DNA from: Achromobacter xylosoxidans
GTDB taxonomy: Bacteria; Pseudomonadota; Gammaproteobacteria; Burkholderiales; Burkholderiaceae_B
DNA length: 64,000 nucleotides
Assembly: GCF_001457475.1 (NCBI RefSeq)
Contig: NZ_LN831029.1
Coordinates: 6,749,183 to 6,813,182, forward strand
Reading direction: 5' to 3'
The notes under the pieces are model-generated. The model was given only the letters and a program-made list of their open reading frames with translations. It had not been told where the DNA came from and ran no database searches. How positions within the stretch are numbered: position 1 is the stretch's first letter; the number at the start of each line of letters is the position of its first letter. Shown here in pieces: positions 1-14,682 of the stretch. Made by a program: the position numbers and the translations under genes.

Positions 1-2369
1 GGTCTTCAGTGCCGTGTCGGCCAGACCCTTACGCGCGCCGTGAGTCGAGATGAAGTACTGAAGCACGTTCAGGCCTTCACGGAAGTTCGCGGTAATGGGC
101 GTCTCGATGATCGAGCCGTCCGGCTTGGCCATCAGGCCGCGCATGCCGGCCAGCTGGCGGATCTGGGCGGCCGAACCGCGGGCGCCCGAGTCAGCCATCA
201 TGTAGATGGAGTTGAACGACTCCTGGCGCACTTCCTCGCCGTGACGGTTGATCACGGGTTCGGTGGCCAGCTGTTCCATCATCGCCTTGCCGACCTTGTC
301 GCCGGCCTTGCCCCAGATGTCCACCACGTTGTTGTAGCGTTCCTGGGACGTGACCAGACCCGACGAGTACTGCTTGTCGATTTCCTTCACTTCACGGCTG
401 GCTTCGGCCAGGATGCCTTCCTTGGCCGACGGGATCAGCATGTCGCCCATGGCGATCGAGATACCGCCGCGGGTGGCCAGGCGGAAGCCCGACTGCATCA
501 GCTTGTCGGCGAAGATCACCGTGTCGCGCAGGCCGCAGCGGCGGAACGACTGGTTGATCAGGCGCGAGATTTCCTTCTTCTTCAGCGCCTTGTTCAGGAC
601 GGTGAAGGGCAGGCCCTTGGGCAGGATCTCGGACAGCAGCGCGCGGCCGACGGTGGTTTCGTGGCGGCGGATCACCGGCTGCCATTCGCCATTCTCGTCA
701 CGCTCGTGTTCCTTCAGGCGCACGGTGATGCGGCTTTGCAGCTCCACTTCGCCGTTGTCGTAGGCGCGTTGCACTTCAGCGACGTCGGTGAAGAAGATGC
801 CTTCGCCCTTGCCGTTGATGCGCTCGCGCGTCGTGTAGTACAGACCCAGCACGATGTCCTGGGACGGCACGATCGACGGTTCGCCGTTGGCCGGGAACAG
901 CACGTTGTTCGAAGCCAGCATCAGCGTGCGCGCTTCGAGCTGGGCTTCCAGCGACAGCGGCACGTGGACGGCCATCTGGTCACCGTCGAAGTCGGCGTTG
1001 AACGCCGCGCAGACCAGCGGGTGCAGCTGGATGGCCTTGCCTTCGATCAGGACCGGCTCGAACGCCTGGATGCCCAAACGGTGCAGCGTGGGCGCACGGT
1101 TCAGCATGACCGGGTGTTCGCGGATGACTTCTTCCAGGATGTCCCAGACCACCGGTTCCTGGCTTTCCACCAGCTTCTTGGCGGCCTTGATGGTCGTGGC
1201 CAGGCCCATCATCTCCAGGCGATTGAAGATGAACGGCTTGAACAGTTCCAGGGCCATCAGCTTGGGCAGGCCGCACTGGTGCAGCTTGAGCTGCGGACCC
1301 ACCACGATGACCGAACGGCCCGAGTAGTCGACGCGCTTGCCCAGCAGGTTCTGGCGGAAACGACCGCTCTTGCCCTTGATCATGTCGGCCAGGGACTTGA
1401 GCTGGCGCTTGTTGGCGCCGGTCATGGCCTTGCCGCGGCGACCGTTGTCCAGCAGCGAGTCGACGGCTTCCTGCAGCATGCGCTTTTCGTTGCGCAGGAT
1501 GATTTCAGGGGCCTTCAGCTCCAGCAGGCGCTTCAGACGGTTGTTGCGGTTGATGACGCGGCGGTACAGGTCGTTCAGGTCGGAGGTCGCGAAGCGGCCG
1601 CCGTCCAGCGGCACCAGCGGACGCAGGTCCGGCGGCAGCACGGGCAGCACTTCCATGACCATCCACTCGGCCTTGATGCCGGATTTCTGGAAGCCTTCCA
1701 GCACCTTCAGGCGCTTGGAGATCTTCTTGATCTTGGCTTCCGAGCTGGTGGCCTTCAGTTCGCCGCGCAGCGTTTCCACTTCGCGGTCGATGTCGATGGT
1801 GCGCAGCAGTTCGCGCACGGCTTCGGCGCCCATCAGGGCACGGAAGTCGTCGCCGTATTCCTCGGTCTTGGCCAGGAAATCGTCATCCGACATGATCTGG
1901 CCGCGCTTGAGCGGCGTCATGCCGGGTTCGATCACGCACCAGGCTTCGAAGTACAGGACGCGTTCGATGTCGCGCAGGGTCATGTCGAGCACCATGCCCA
2001 GACGCGACGGCAGGCTCTTCAGGAACCAGATGTGCGCGACGGGGCTGGCCAGCTCGATGTGGCCCATGCGCTCACGGCGAACCTTGGCAACGGTAACTTC
2101 AACGCCGCACTTCTCGCAGATCACGCCACGGTGCTTCAGGCGCTTGTACTTGCCGCACAGGCACTCGTAGTCCTTGATCGGGCCGAAGATCTTGGAGCAG
2201 AACAGACCGTCACGCTCGGGCTTGAACGTGCGGTAGTTGATGGTCTCGGGCTTGCGAACTTCGCCGTAGGACCACGAACGGATCTTCTCGGGCGAGGCGA
2301 TGCCGATCTTGATGGCATCGAATTGCTCGTCTTGCGAGACTTGCTTAAAGAGGTCGAGTAGCGCTTTCA

Positions 2370-2370
<1 letters not shown>
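1..2370 (-). CDS. rpoC: RNA polymerase beta' subunit (N-terminal 790 residues, cut by window edge)
   Basis: Beta' subunit of RNA polymerase, which carries the catalytic magnesium. The minus-strand frame begins [10 protein letters not shown] and stays open to base 1, so the C-terminal part lies outside the window. Visible are the N-terminal zinc-binding cysteines ([20 protein letters not shown], about residues 70-90) and the absolutely conserved NADFDGDQM loop near residue 460, whose three aspartates hold the active-site metal. The ATG shares its A with the TAA of rpoB (TAATG), so the two subunits are translationally coupled. This is the last visible gene of the leftward rpl-rpo block. No truncation or frameshift is seen in the visible part. 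Confidence 0.98.
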
Positions 2371-6482
<4,112 letters not shown>

Positions 6483-6539
6483 GAGCACTCCGACTCGAGG
6501 TTGCATGGGCCGTCAACCACGGCCCCAGGTGATACGACT

Positions 6540-6587
6540 CCAGGAAACCCCTCTGGAAAGGGCATGACCCCAGCAGGGGTTTCCTGG
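6540..6587 (-). promoter_or_regulatory. Large inverted repeat in the rplL-rpoB gap (possible RNase III processing site)
   Basis: A perfect 13-bp inverted repeat, CCAGGAAACCCCT (6540-6552) and AGGGGTTTCCTGG (6575-6587), with a 22-nt loop. In E. coli the same gap carries an RNase III cleavage hairpin; assigning that role here is inference from position and shape. It has no T-run, so it is not a classic terminator. Confidence 0.5.
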
Positions 6588-6593
6588 AAACGC

Positions 6594-6630
6594 AAAAGCC
6601 CGGGGACGGCAAATTGCGCTGTCCCCGGGC
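6594..6630 (-). terminator. Attenuator-like hairpin between rplL and rpoB
   Basis: On the minus strand GCCCGGGGAC (6630-6621) pairs with GTCCCCGGGC (6607-6598) around an AGCGCAATTTGCC loop, followed by TTTTG. A 10-bp GC-rich stem with a short T-run directly after the rplL stop is the expected partial terminator that lets only part of the ribosomal-protein transcripts continue into rpoBC. Confidence 0.65.
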
Positions 6631-6645
6631 AAGTTGACGCAGGTC

Positions 6646-7026
6646 TTACTTGACTTCGACCTTGGCGCCAGCTTCTTCCAGCTTCTTCTTGGCGGCTTCG
6701 GCGTCAGCCTTGGCAACGCCTTCCTTGACGGGCTTCGGAGCGCCGTCGACCAGGTCCTTGGCTTCCTTCAGGCCCAGACCGGTCAGCTCGCGCACGGCCT
6801 TGATGACGGAAACCTTGTTGGCGCCGGCTTCAGCCAGGACAACGGTGAACTCGGTCTGCTCTTCAGCAGCGGCGGCGGCGCCACCAGCGGCGGGAGCAGC
6901 GACAGCAACAGCGGCGGCAGCAGCCGACACGCCGAACTTCTCTTCCATTTCCTTGATCAGCTCGGACAGTTCGAGCACGGTCATGCCAGCGATGGCGTCA
7001 AGGATTTCAGCTTTGTTAAGTGCCAT
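6646..7026 (-). CDS. rplL: 50S ribosomal protein L7/L12
   Basis: Stalk protein of the large subunit, 126 residues, present as dimers that recruit translational GTPases. Start chosen at [20 protein letters not shown]; an ATG five codons upstream is not family-like. The N-terminal dimerisation segment is followed by an alanine-rich hinge around residues 35-55, then the factor-binding C-terminal domain with KTEFTVVL-type (here [12 protein letters not shown]) and [15 protein letters not shown] motifs. It follows rplJ by 81 bp and precedes the attenuator ahead of rpoB. Length and composition are normal. Confidence 0.97.
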   Translation of the reverse strand: MALNKAEILDAIAGMTVLELSELIKEMEEKFGVSAAAAAVAVAAPAAGGAAAAAEEQTEFTVVLAEAGANKVSVIKAVRELTGLGLKEAKDLVDGAPKPVKEGVAKADAEAAKKKLEEAGAKVEVK

Positions 7027-7107
7027 TTTTAAGAACTCCAAATATTGGGTAATGCCAGGGTTTGGGTGTCGCTCGGTCGTTCAGCGAATTTCCGTGAAGG
7101 GCGGGGA

Positions 7108-7632
7108 TTAAGCCGCGGCCTTCTGGTCGCGCACGGCGGCGAGGCCACGGGCGAACTTGGTCGGAACTTCGTTGAGCGTACGCACGAATTGCGCGATGGG
7201 GGCTTGCATGGTGCCCAGCAGTTTCGACAGCAACTCTTCGCGCGAGGGCATGGTGGCCAGGGCCTTCACGCCTTCTTGGTTCAGCAGGCTGTTGGGCAGA
7301 GCGCCCGCCTTGATGACCAGCTTGTCGTTGCTTTTCGCGAAACCTGCGAGGACCTTGGCCGCCGTAACCGGATCAGCGCTGATGCCATAGATCAGCGGAC
7401 CGGTCAGTTGCTCGGCCAACGGCTCGAAAGCCGTGCCGGCAACAGCACGACGGGCCAGCGAGTTCTTCAGAACACGCAGATACACGCCCGATTCACGCGC
7501 AGTTTTGCGCAGTACGGTGACAGAGGCGACGTCCAGACCACGGTACTCGGCGATAACAATCGATTGCGCCTTGGCCACTTCGGCCGAGACTTCCTCGATT
7601 ACCACCGCTTTCTCTTGACGATTGAGACTCAC
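7108..7632 (-). CDS. rplJ: 50S ribosomal protein L10 (GTG start)
   Basis: L10 anchors L7/L12 dimers to the 23S rRNA; 174 residues starting (GTG)[20 protein letters not shown]. The start codon is GTG (bases 7632-7630) with GGAG about ten bases upstream. The N-terminal RNA-binding globule ([15 protein letters not shown], about 30-45) and the C-terminal helix that binds L7/L12 are present. The 249-bp untranslated region in front is the expected site of autogenous translational control by the L10-L7/L12 complex, which would regulate rplJ and rplL together. Confidence 0.97.
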   Translation of the reverse strand: MSLNRQEKAVVIEEVSAEVAKAQSIVIAEYRGLDVASVTVLRKTARESGVYLRVLKNSLARRAVAGTAFEPLAEQLTGPLIYGISADPVTAAKVLAGFAKSNDKLVIKAGALPNSLLNQEGVKALATMPSREELLSKLLGTMQAPIAQFVRTLNEVPTKFARGLAAVRDQKAAA

Positions 7633-7881
7633 GGTTTGAACACTCCATCAAAAGACGCCTGGGGCCGGAGCCTTGCGCGTCAACCGAATGCGGCGCCTGG
7701 TCGAGTTCTTCGGGTAAAGAAATCTTCCTGGGGACGCCGTCTACGCTGGATCCGAACTTTGCGAGCTTCGGGATTAAGCGGGGCGGCGGGATAGTGCTTC
7801 CACCGACCTGCTCCAGCGGTCTTTGACAGCAGCATCCGGAGGAATCCGGATGCGGCCCAAAGTACGTTTACAGCTGTTGGC
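7633..7881 (-). promoter_or_regulatory. rplA-rplJ intergenic leader (candidate L10 autoregulatory RNA)
   Basis: A 249-bp gap inside an otherwise tightly packed operon. It holds a perfect hairpin GCATCCGGA-tetraloop-TCCGGATGC (7832-7853) just after the rplA stop and other GC-rich stems nearer the rplJ GTG. In other bacteria the L10 leader in this position binds L10-(L7/L12) to repress translation. The assignment rests on position and length; I did not fold the kink-turn. Confidence 0.6.
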
Positions 7882-8583
7882 TTAGTTGGTAGCCGACAGC
7901 GAGGCAATTTCCACGCGCGCACCGCCGCCCATCGTGGACGAAACGGCCAGCTTGCGCAGGTAAATGCCCTTGGCAGCGGCGGGACGAGCCTTTTGCAGGG
8001 CGTCGACCAGAGCGGCCAGGTTGGTTTGCAGCTGTTCCACGCCGAACGACGCGCGGCCGATCGTGGCGTGGATGATGCCGGCCTTGTCGGTGCGGTACTG
8101 AACCTGACCGGCCTTGGCGTTCTTGACGGCGGTGGCGACGTCGGGGGTCACGGTGCCGACCTTCGGGTTCGGCATCAGGCCACGCGGGCCCAGGATCTGA
8201 CCCAGGGCGCCGACGACACGCATCGTGTCGGGCGAGGCGATGACCACGTCGAAGTCCATCTGACCGGCCTTGATCTGGTCAGCCAGGTCGTCCAGGCCGA
8301 CGATGTCAGCGCCGGCGGCCTTGGCGGCCTCGGCCTTGTCGCCTTGGGCGAACACGGCGACACGGACCGTCTTGCCGGTGCCGGCGGGCAGCACGACCGA
8401 GCCGCGGACCAGTTGGTCCGACTTCTTCGGGTCGATGCCCAGCTGCACGGCCACGTCAATCGATTCGTTGAACTTGGCGACAGCGGTTTCCTTGACCAGG
8501 GTCAGGGCTTCGGCGACCGGGTACAGCTTGGTGCGGTCGATCTTTTGCGCAATGGCGGCGGCGCGCTTGCTCAGTTTTGCCAT
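7882..8583 (-). CDS. rplA: 50S ribosomal protein L1
   Basis: L1 forms the mobile stalk at the tRNA exit site and in many bacteria represses translation of the rplK-rplA mRNA. 233 residues from [20 protein letters not shown]. Conserved signatures are [20 protein letters not shown] (about 48-67) and [20 protein letters not shown] (about 122-141). It sits two bases after the rplK stop, so the two are a coupled pair. Downstream is the long rplJ leader. Confidence 0.97.
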   Translation of the reverse strand: MAKLSKRAAAIAQKIDRTKLYPVAEALTLVKETAVAKFNESIDVAVQLGIDPKKSDQLVRGSVVLPAGTGKTVRVAVFAQGDKAEAAKAAGADIVGLDDLADQIKAGQMDFDVVIASPDTMRVVGALGQILGPRGLMPNPKVGTVTPDVATAVKNAKAGQVQYRTDKAGIIHATIGRASFGVEQLQTNLAALVDALQKARPAAAKGIYLRKLAVSSTMGGGARVEIASLSATN

Positions 8584-8585
8584 GA

Positions 8586-9017
8586 TTAGATCCCCTCAAC
8601 CGTGATGCCCATGCTGCGGGCGCTGCCAGCGATCGTGCGGACGGCGGCGTCCAGATCGGCGGCGGTCAGATCGGGGCCCTTGGCCTTGGCGATTTCTTCA
8701 GCTTGCGCGCGGGTCAGCGTGCCGACCTTGTCGGTATGCGGCTTGGACGAACCCTTTTGCACGCCGGCGGCCTTCTTGATGAGGACCGTCGCGGGCGGGG
8801 TCTTCATGATGAAGGTGAAGCTCTTGTCGGCGAAAGCGGTGATCACCACCGGAATCGGCAGACCAGGCTCCATGCCTTGGGTCTTGGCGTTGAACGCCTT
8901 GCAGAATTCCATGATGTTCAGGCCACGCTGACCCAGGGCCGGGCCAATCGGGGGGGAGGGGTTAGCCTTACCAGCCGGCACTTGCAGCTTGATAAAGCCG
9001 ACGATCTTCTTCGCCAT
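8586..9017 (-). CDS. rplK: 50S ribosomal protein L11
   Basis: L11 forms the GTPase-associated centre with 23S rRNA and is needed for the stringent response through RelA. 143 residues from [20 protein letters not shown]. The proline-rich hinge [20 protein letters not shown] and the C-terminal rRNA-binding domain with [22 protein letters not shown] ending are clear. It follows nusG by about 61 bp and directly precedes rplA. Confidence 0.97.
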   Translation of the reverse strand: MAKKIVGFIKLQVPAGKANPSPPIGPALGQRGLNIMEFCKAFNAKTQGMEPGLPIPVVITAFADKSFTFIMKTPPATVLIKKAAGVQKGSSKPHTDKVGTLTRAQAEEIAKAKGPDLTAADLDAAVRTIAGSARSMGITVEGI

Positions 9018-9078
9018 GCTTTGCTCCTTGCGGGTTATATCGCCCTAGCGCGCGGCCAGGGCTCCCCGGGGGTTGAAA

Positions 9079-9612
9079 TCAGGTCTTTTCGACCTGGCTG
9101 AAATCCAGTTCGACGGGGGTGGCACGACCGAAGATCGTGACAGACACGCGAACCTTGCTCTTTTCGTAGTTGACTTCTTCGACGTTGCCGTTGAAGTCCG
9201 CAAACGGACCTTCCTTGACCCGAACCATCTCGCCCACTTCGAACAGGATCTTGGGGCGGGGTTTCTCGACGCCTTCTTCCATCTGGGAGAGGATCTTTTC
9301 GACTTCCTTTTCGGAAATCGGGGTCGGACGATTGCCCGAGCCACCCAAAAAGCCGGTGACACGGTTGGTGTTCTTGACCAGGTGCCACGTTTCGTCGGTC
9401 AGGTCCATTTCAACCAGGACATAACCGGGGAAAATGCGGCGCTCGGTGATCGACTTCTGGCCACCCTTGACCTCGACGACTTCCTCGGAGGGCACAAGAA
9501 TGCGGCCGAAAGACGTTTGCAGGCCCGCGCGCTCGATGCGCTCGTTCAGGGCCTTGTGTACGCTTTTTTCCATGCCGGAGTACACATGGACGACATACCA
9601 ACGCTTACTCAT
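9079..9612 (-). CDS. nusG: Transcription termination/antitermination factor NusG
   Basis: Binds the RNA polymerase clamp with its N-terminal domain and Rho or ribosomal protein S10 with its C-terminal KOW domain. 177 residues; begins [20 protein letters not shown], with the NGN domain to about residue 120 ([20 protein letters not shown]) and the KOW segment [20 protein letters not shown] at about 125-145. It lies 9 bases after secE, the universal secE-nusG pair. Length is normal. Confidence 0.97.
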   Translation of the reverse strand: MSKRWYVVHVYSGMEKSVHKALNERIERAGLQTSFGRILVPSEEVVEVKGGQKSITERRIFPGYVLVEMDLTDETWHLVKNTNRVTGFLGGSGNRPTPISEKEVEKILSQMEEGVEKPRPKILFEVGEMVRVKEGPFADFNGNVEEVNYEKSKVRVSVTIFGRATPVELDFSQVEKT

Positions 9613-9621
9613 TCGCCGTCC

Positions 9622-10002
9622 TTATTTCCAGCCCAACAACAGGCCGTAGAGAATCCATTCGATGCCCTTGTCGAGCACCCACATGAAAATGCCCATGACC
9701 GCCACGAACGCGAAAACGATGCCCGTCATCTGGGTCGTTTCCTTGCGGGTCGGCCACGACACACGCTTGACTTCGTTGTAGGACTCGCTGGCAAAGCTCA
9801 GGGTGCGACGGCCGGGTTCGCTGAACCAGGCGATCACGGCTGCGATCACGAGGCCGCCGACAAAGACGCCGATACGGGCAGGCATCGGTTGCGCGCTGAG
9901 CACGGAAAACCCGACGATGCCAGCAATAACGACAAGAACCGCCAGCCCGAGCTTGACCCGGTCGGCGGTACTGGTTACGGTTTCTACGCTGGTATTAGAC
10001 AT
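9622..10002 (-). CDS. secE: Preprotein translocase subunit SecE
   Basis: Essential membrane subunit that clamps SecY in the SecYEG channel. 126 residues with three hydrophobic stretches: two in the N-terminal half (LGLAVLVVIAGIVGFSVLSA; IGVFVGGLVIAAVIAWF) and one near the C terminus (IVFAFVAVMGIFMWVLDKGI). The conserved cytoplasmic motif EVKRVSWPTRKETTQMT lies between. The three-segment form matches gamma- and beta-proteobacterial SecE rather than the short single-span type. First gene of the secE-nusG-rplKAJL-rpoBC string. Confidence 0.96.
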   Translation of the reverse strand: MSNTSVETVTSTADRVKLGLAVLVVIAGIVGFSVLSAQPMPARIGVFVGGLVIAAVIAWFSEPGRRTLSFASESYNEVKRVSWPTRKETTQMTGIVFAFVAVMGIFMWVLDKGIEWILYGLLLGWK

Positions 10003-10066
10003 ATTGCGACGCGAGCCGCCGTGAATGCGTAACTCGCGATGATCTCCCGCGGGTTTATCCTGGCGG

Positions 10067-10142
10067 TGGCAGGGGCAGTAGGAATCGAACCTACAACCTT
10101 CGGTTTTGGAGACCGACGCTCTGCCAATTGAGCTATGCCCCT
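10067..10142 (-). tRNA. trpT: tRNA-Trp (anticodon CCA)
   Basis: Complete cloverleaf on the minus strand. The acceptor AGGGGCA pairs with TGCCCCT, the discriminator is G and the CCA end is encoded. The anticodon stem-loop TCGGT-CTCCAAA-ACCGA gives anticodon CCA, and the T-loop is TTCGATT. It lies between tuf and secE, the conserved position in proteobacteria. Confidence 0.96.
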
Positions 10143-10247
10143 AAAACTCACACATCACTACACGTGCACTACACTTTCGCCGTTCCAGCCAGGCCGCCAC
10201 GCGTAGCGGCTTGCGGAACCAAACATCATACTACTTTTACAGCAAAG

Positions 10248-10284
10248 ATGGATAGAGGGGCTTGAGAGCCCACTCTACCCATCC
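10248..10284 (-). terminator. Hairpin after tuf
   Basis: On the minus strand, just past the tuf stop, a 15-bp stem with one bulge forms from GATGGGTAGAGTGGGC and GCCCCTCTATCCATC around a TCTCAA loop. It is followed only by TTTG, so termination may be partial, consistent with some readthrough into tRNA-Trp-secE-nusG. Confidence 0.5.
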
Positions 10285-10293
10285 GGGTATTGC

Positions 10294-11484
<1,191 letters not shown>

Positions 11485-11552
11485 GGCTGACTCCTGACCT
11501 GGATTGCGCTTTTGACTGAAGCTGCTGACTGAAGAAAAGACTTTGGAATTTG

Positions 11553-11627
<75 letters not shown>

Positions 11628-11639
11628 ATGTGTACTGCT

Positions 11640-11713
11640 TGGAGCGGGTGAAGGGAATCGAACCCTCGTCGTAAGCTTGGAAGGCTTCTGCTCTACCATT
11701 GAGCTACACCCGC
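11640..11713 (-). tRNA. glyT: tRNA-Gly (anticodon TCC)
   Basis: Acceptor GCGGGTG pairs with CACCCGC and CCA is encoded. The D arm is GCTCAATGGTAGAGC and the anticodon loop CTTCCAA gives TCC. It is part of the Tyr-Gly-Thr-tuf transcript. Confidence 0.95.
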
Positions 11714-11824
11714 GGCTGTCCTTTCACCACCTCACTATCTATCCCAGACTTTCAAAACTAAGGCCCTGGAGAACCAGCCACCTTCGTTGCGAAGGCCGCC
11801 CAGTTCACTAGGCCTACATTTTAA

Positions 11825-11849
11825 AATCCAGGCAAACATCGCCTGGATT
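11825..11849 (-). terminator. Hairpin between tRNA-Tyr and tRNA-Gly
   Basis: A perfect 9-bp stem, AATCCAGGC and GCCTGGATT, with a 7-nt loop, followed on the minus strand by TTAAAATG. It lies 14 bp after the 3' end of tRNA-Tyr, so it is either a weak terminator or an RNA-processing element in the tRNA-tuf precursor. Confidence 0.4.
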
Positions 11850-11863
11850 CAGGTTTGGGTCTC

Positions 11864-11950
11864 TGGTGGAGGAGGTTGGATTCGAACCAACGTAGGCGCA
11901 AGGCCAACAGATTTACAGTCTGCCCCCTTTAACCACTCGGGCACCCCTCC
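11864..11950 (-). tRNA. tyrU: tRNA-Tyr (anticodon GTA)
   Basis: Class II tRNA of 87 nt with a long variable arm. Acceptor GGAGGGG pairs with CCTCCTCC-side bases, and ACCA is encoded at the 3' end. The anticodon arm CAGA-CTGTAAA-TCTG gives GTA, and the T-loop is TTCGAAT. It is the first gene of the tRNA-tuf transcript. Confidence 0.96.
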
Positions 11951-11965
11951 AGCGGAGAACTTGAG

Positions 11966-11994
11966 ATTATGAACACTTTCAAATCCGCTGTCAA
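11966..11994 (-). promoter_or_regulatory. Strong sigma-70 promoter for tRNA-Tyr/Gly/Thr-tuf
   Basis: On the minus strand TTGACA (11994-11989), an exact 17-bp spacer, then CATAAT (11971-11966), ending 15 bp before the tRNA-Tyr 5' end. It is one base off full consensus, as expected for a stable-RNA/tuf promoter. Confidence 0.8.
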
Positions 11995-12063
11995 ACGCCT
12001 GGGACGAAAAATATTCAAAACTTTCGTTCTGCCTGCCGCGTTTCCGCGCAGAGGGGGCGAAGC

Positions 12064-13227
12064 TTACAAGATTCCGCGAACGGCTGCACGAAAAAGTTCG
12101 GCGTACTGGTCTGGCGTGTAGGCGACGGGGTTGGTGCCGCCCGATGGATCCTCGCTGGCCATGCGCCCTACCCGCTCGGCTTGCGCGTCGTCGATGCCGA
12201 TGTCGGCCAGGGTGTGCGGGATGCCGACGGTCTCGCGCAGGCCCAGCACCCAGTCGAGCACGGCGCCGGGGCCGTCATCCGGCAGTGCCAGATAGCGCGC
12301 CAGCGCCTGCAGCCGCGGCGCCACCGCGTGCTGGTTGGCCTTGAGCACGTAGGGCATGAGGATGGCGTTGAGCATGCCATGATGGGCGTCGTACAGCGCC
12401 CCCAGCGGATGCGCCAGCGCGTGCATCGCGCCCAGGCCGCGCTGGAACGCGGTGGCGCCCATGCTGGAGGCCACCAGCATCTGCTGGCGCGCCTGCAGGT
12501 CGGCGCCATCGGCCACGGCCCGCGGCAGGTATTCCTTGATCATGCGCATGCCTTCCAGCGCGATGCCGGCGGCCATCGGATGGAAGAACGGCGAACAGTA
12601 GGCTTCGAGGTTGTGCGACAGCGCGTCCATGCCGGTCGCGGCGGTGATGCGCGGCGGCAGGCCGACGGTGAGCTCGGGGTCGAGGATGACGATGGCGGGC
12701 AGCATGCGCGCGTGGAAGATGATGCGCTTGACCTGCGCCGCCTCGTCGGTGATGACGGAGGCGCGCCCCACTTCCGAGCCCGTGCCCGCGGTGGTTGGCA
12801 CCGCGACGACTGGCGCCATGCCGGCCACGTTCACGCGCAGGTAGTTGTCGCCCACGTCTTCGAAGTCCCACAGCGGACGCTTCTGGCCGGCCATCAACGC
12901 GATGGCCTTGGCCGCGTCCAGCGCCGAGCCGCCGCCGAACGCGATGACGCCATCGTGGCGGCCTTCGCGATAGCGCGCCACGCCGTCGTCCACGTTCCTG
13001 CCGGTGGGGTTGCCCTTCACTTCGTGGAACAGGCCGCATTCGAGTCCGGCCTGGCGGCAGCCGCGCACCGCATCGGCGATCATGGGCAGCGCGGCCAGGC
13101 CGGGATCGGTGACCAACAAGGGGCGCGCCATGCCGAGTTCGCGGCACCAGTCGGGCAACTCCTTGATGCGGCCGGGGCCCGCCTTGATGGCGGTGGGATA
13201 GTTCCAGTTGACGCTGGGGACGGTCAT
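12064..13227 (-). CDS. Iron-containing alcohol dehydrogenase
   Basis: Group III (iron-dependent) NAD(P) alcohol dehydrogenase, 387 residues, cytoplasmic. Start chosen at MTVPSVNWNYPTAIKAGPGR because AGGAG lies seven bases upstream. The nucleotide-binding GGGSALDAAKAIA motif lies at about residues 98-110. Metal ligands appear as the conserved GMDALSHNLEAY aspartate/histidine and the AMHALAHPLGALYDAHHG histidines. It is the last gene of a leftward phosphatase-ligase-ALDH-ADH unit, 20 bp after the aldehyde dehydrogenase. In that setting it would oxidise a (possibly gamma-glutamylated) amino alcohol; the substrate is inferred from context only. Phosphonoacetaldehyde-type reductases belong to the same family and are an alternative. 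Confidence 0.85.
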   Translation of the reverse strand: MTVPSVNWNYPTAIKAGPGRIKELPDWCRELGMARPLLVTDPGLAALPMIADAVRGCRQAGLECGLFHEVKGNPTGRNVDDGVARYREGRHDGVIAFGGGSALDAAKAIALMAGQKRPLWDFEDVGDNYLRVNVAGMAPVVAVPTTAGTGSEVGRASVITDEAAQVKRIIFHARMLPAIVILDPELTVGLPPRITAATGMDALSHNLEAYCSPFFHPMAAGIALEGMRMIKEYLPRAVADGADLQARQQMLVASSMGATAFQRGLGAMHALAHPLGALYDAHHGMLNAILMPYVLKANQHAVAPRLQALARYLALPDDGPGAVLDWVLGLRETVGIPHTLADIGIDDAQAERVGRMASEDPSGGTNPVAYTPDQYAELFRAAVRGIL

Positions 13228-13247
13228 GTCGGCTCCTGGTCGCGCGC

Positions 13248-14639
13248 TCAGGCGTTGCGGCGCAGATGGAAGGATTTGGCTTGGGTGAGCTGTTCGTAGC
13301 CGACGCGCGACAGCGAAACGCCGCGGCCGGTTTGCTTGACGCCGGTCCACGCCAGCGCGGGATCGAGGTAGTCGCAGCGGTTCATGAAGACGGTGCCCGT
13401 GCGCAACTGGCGGCCGAGATGCAATGCGGCCTCTTCATCCTGCGTGAGGATGGCGGCGGTCAGGCCGTAGGGGCTGTCGTTCATCAAAGCGACGGCCTCT
13501 TCGTCGCTGTCGACCGGCATCACGCCGACCACGGGGCCGAAGCATTCATCGTTCATCACGCGCATGCGGTGATCCACCTGCGTCAGCAGTGCCGGCGCCA
13601 CGTACGGCGTGCCGGCGCGCGCGGCGACGAAACGCGTGGCATCGACCAGGTTGCGGGCGCCGCGCGATTCGGCTTCGGCGATCACTTCGCGCACCTCGTC
13701 GGCCGCGCGCGTGCGCACCACCGGGCCGAGCGTGGTGTCTGGCTGCAAGGGGTCGCCCAGCACGTATTCGCCGGTCAGCGCCGCGGCGCGGTCGATGAAA
13801 TCCTGGTAGCGGTCGCGCGCCACGTAGATGCGCTGAATGCCGCAGCAGGACTGGCCGGAATTGAAGAAGGCGCCATCCACCAGCGTCTCGACCGCGTGCG
13901 CCAGGTTGGCGTCGGCGCGCACATACGCGGGGTCGTTGCCGCCCAGCTCCAGGCCCACGCCGATGAAGCGGCCGGCGGCGGCCTGCTCCACGCTCTGGCC
14001 GCCGCGCACCGAACCGGTGAAGGAGACATAGCCGATCTCGGGCGCGCGGATCAGCCGCTGCGCGATGTCGTGGTTCGCGTGCAGGTACTGGAACACGCCA
14101 TGCGGCACGCCGGCCTCGCTGAAAGCGCGGCCGATGAGCTCGGCGCACAGCGGGGTCTGGTCGGAGTGCTTGAGGATGACAGTGTTGCCGGCCATCAGCG
14201 CCGGCACGATGCTGTTCACGGCCGTCAGCAGCGGATAGTTCCAAGGCGCGATCGTCAACGCCACGCCGATCGGCTCGCGGCTGATGAAGCGCGTGAAGCC
14301 CGCGATCTCGGGCACCTGGATCGGCGCCAGCGCTTCGGCGGCGATGCCGATCATGTGGCGCGCGCGCGCCTCGAAGCCATCCACTTCGCCAGGCGTGTAG
14401 CGCGAGGGGCGGCCCATCTGGATCGTGATGGCGCGCGCGATCTCGGCCTTGCCGGCGACGAAGCGCGTCACCGCATCGGACAGGATGCGGCCGCGCTGCT
14501 CGATGCCGAGCGCGTGCCACGCGCCCTGCGCGGCCTGCGCGTCGGCCAGCGCCTGCGCGACCTGCGCCTCGCTGGCGTAGGGGCGGCGCACGACTTCGCG
14601 GCCGTCGATGGGACTGATGGTGATGAGTTCCTGCGTCAT
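13248..14639 (-). CDS. NAD(P)-dependent aldehyde dehydrogenase
   Basis: Aldehyde dehydrogenase superfamily, 463 residues from MTQELITISPIDGREVVRRP. Signatures in order are the APWNYPLLTAVNSIVPALMA oxyanion/cofactor region, the FTGSVRGG NAD loop, ELGGNDPAYV (general-base glutamate), NSGQSCCGIQRIYV (catalytic cysteine) and the late ECFGPVVGVMPV segment. It lies 43 bp after the glutamine-synthetase-like gene and 20 bp before the iron ADH, so alcohol and aldehyde oxidation are coupled in one transcript. The exact aldehyde is not readable from sequence; a gamma-glutamyl amino-aldehyde is my inference. Confidence 0.85.
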   Translation of the reverse strand: MTQELITISPIDGREVVRRPYASEAQVAQALADAQAAQGAWHALGIEQRGRILSDAVTRFVAGKAEIARAITIQMGRPSRYTPGEVDGFEARARHMIGIAAEALAPIQVPEIAGFTRFISREPIGVALTIAPWNYPLLTAVNSIVPALMAGNTVILKHSDQTPLCAELIGRAFSEAGVPHGVFQYLHANHDIAQRLIRAPEIGYVSFTGSVRGGQSVEQAAAGRFIGVGLELGGNDPAYVRADANLAHAVETLVDGAFFNSGQSCCGIQRIYVARDRYQDFIDRAAALTGEYVLGDPLQPDTTLGPVVRTRAADEVREVIAEAESRGARNLVDATRFVAARAGTPYVAPALLTQVDHRMRVMNDECFGPVVGVMPVDSDEEAVALMNDSPYGLTAAILTQDEEAALHLGRQLRTGTVFMNRCDYLDPALAWTGVKQTGRGVSLSRVGYEQLTQAKSFHLRRNA

Positions 14640-14682
14640 GGCGACCCTGTGCATGCGTGGTGAAAAGATGAAGCGGCGGCGT

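Noticed and set aside
11787..11972. 61-codon plus-strand frame over tRNA-Tyr
   Set aside because: It reads through the antisense of a complete tRNA and the tuf promoter.
12033..12051. CTGCCGCG-TTTC-CGCGCAG hairpin after the iron alcohol dehydrogenase as a terminator
   Set aside because: The stem is short and bulged with no T-run, and it lies upstream of the tRNA promoter; left unassigned.
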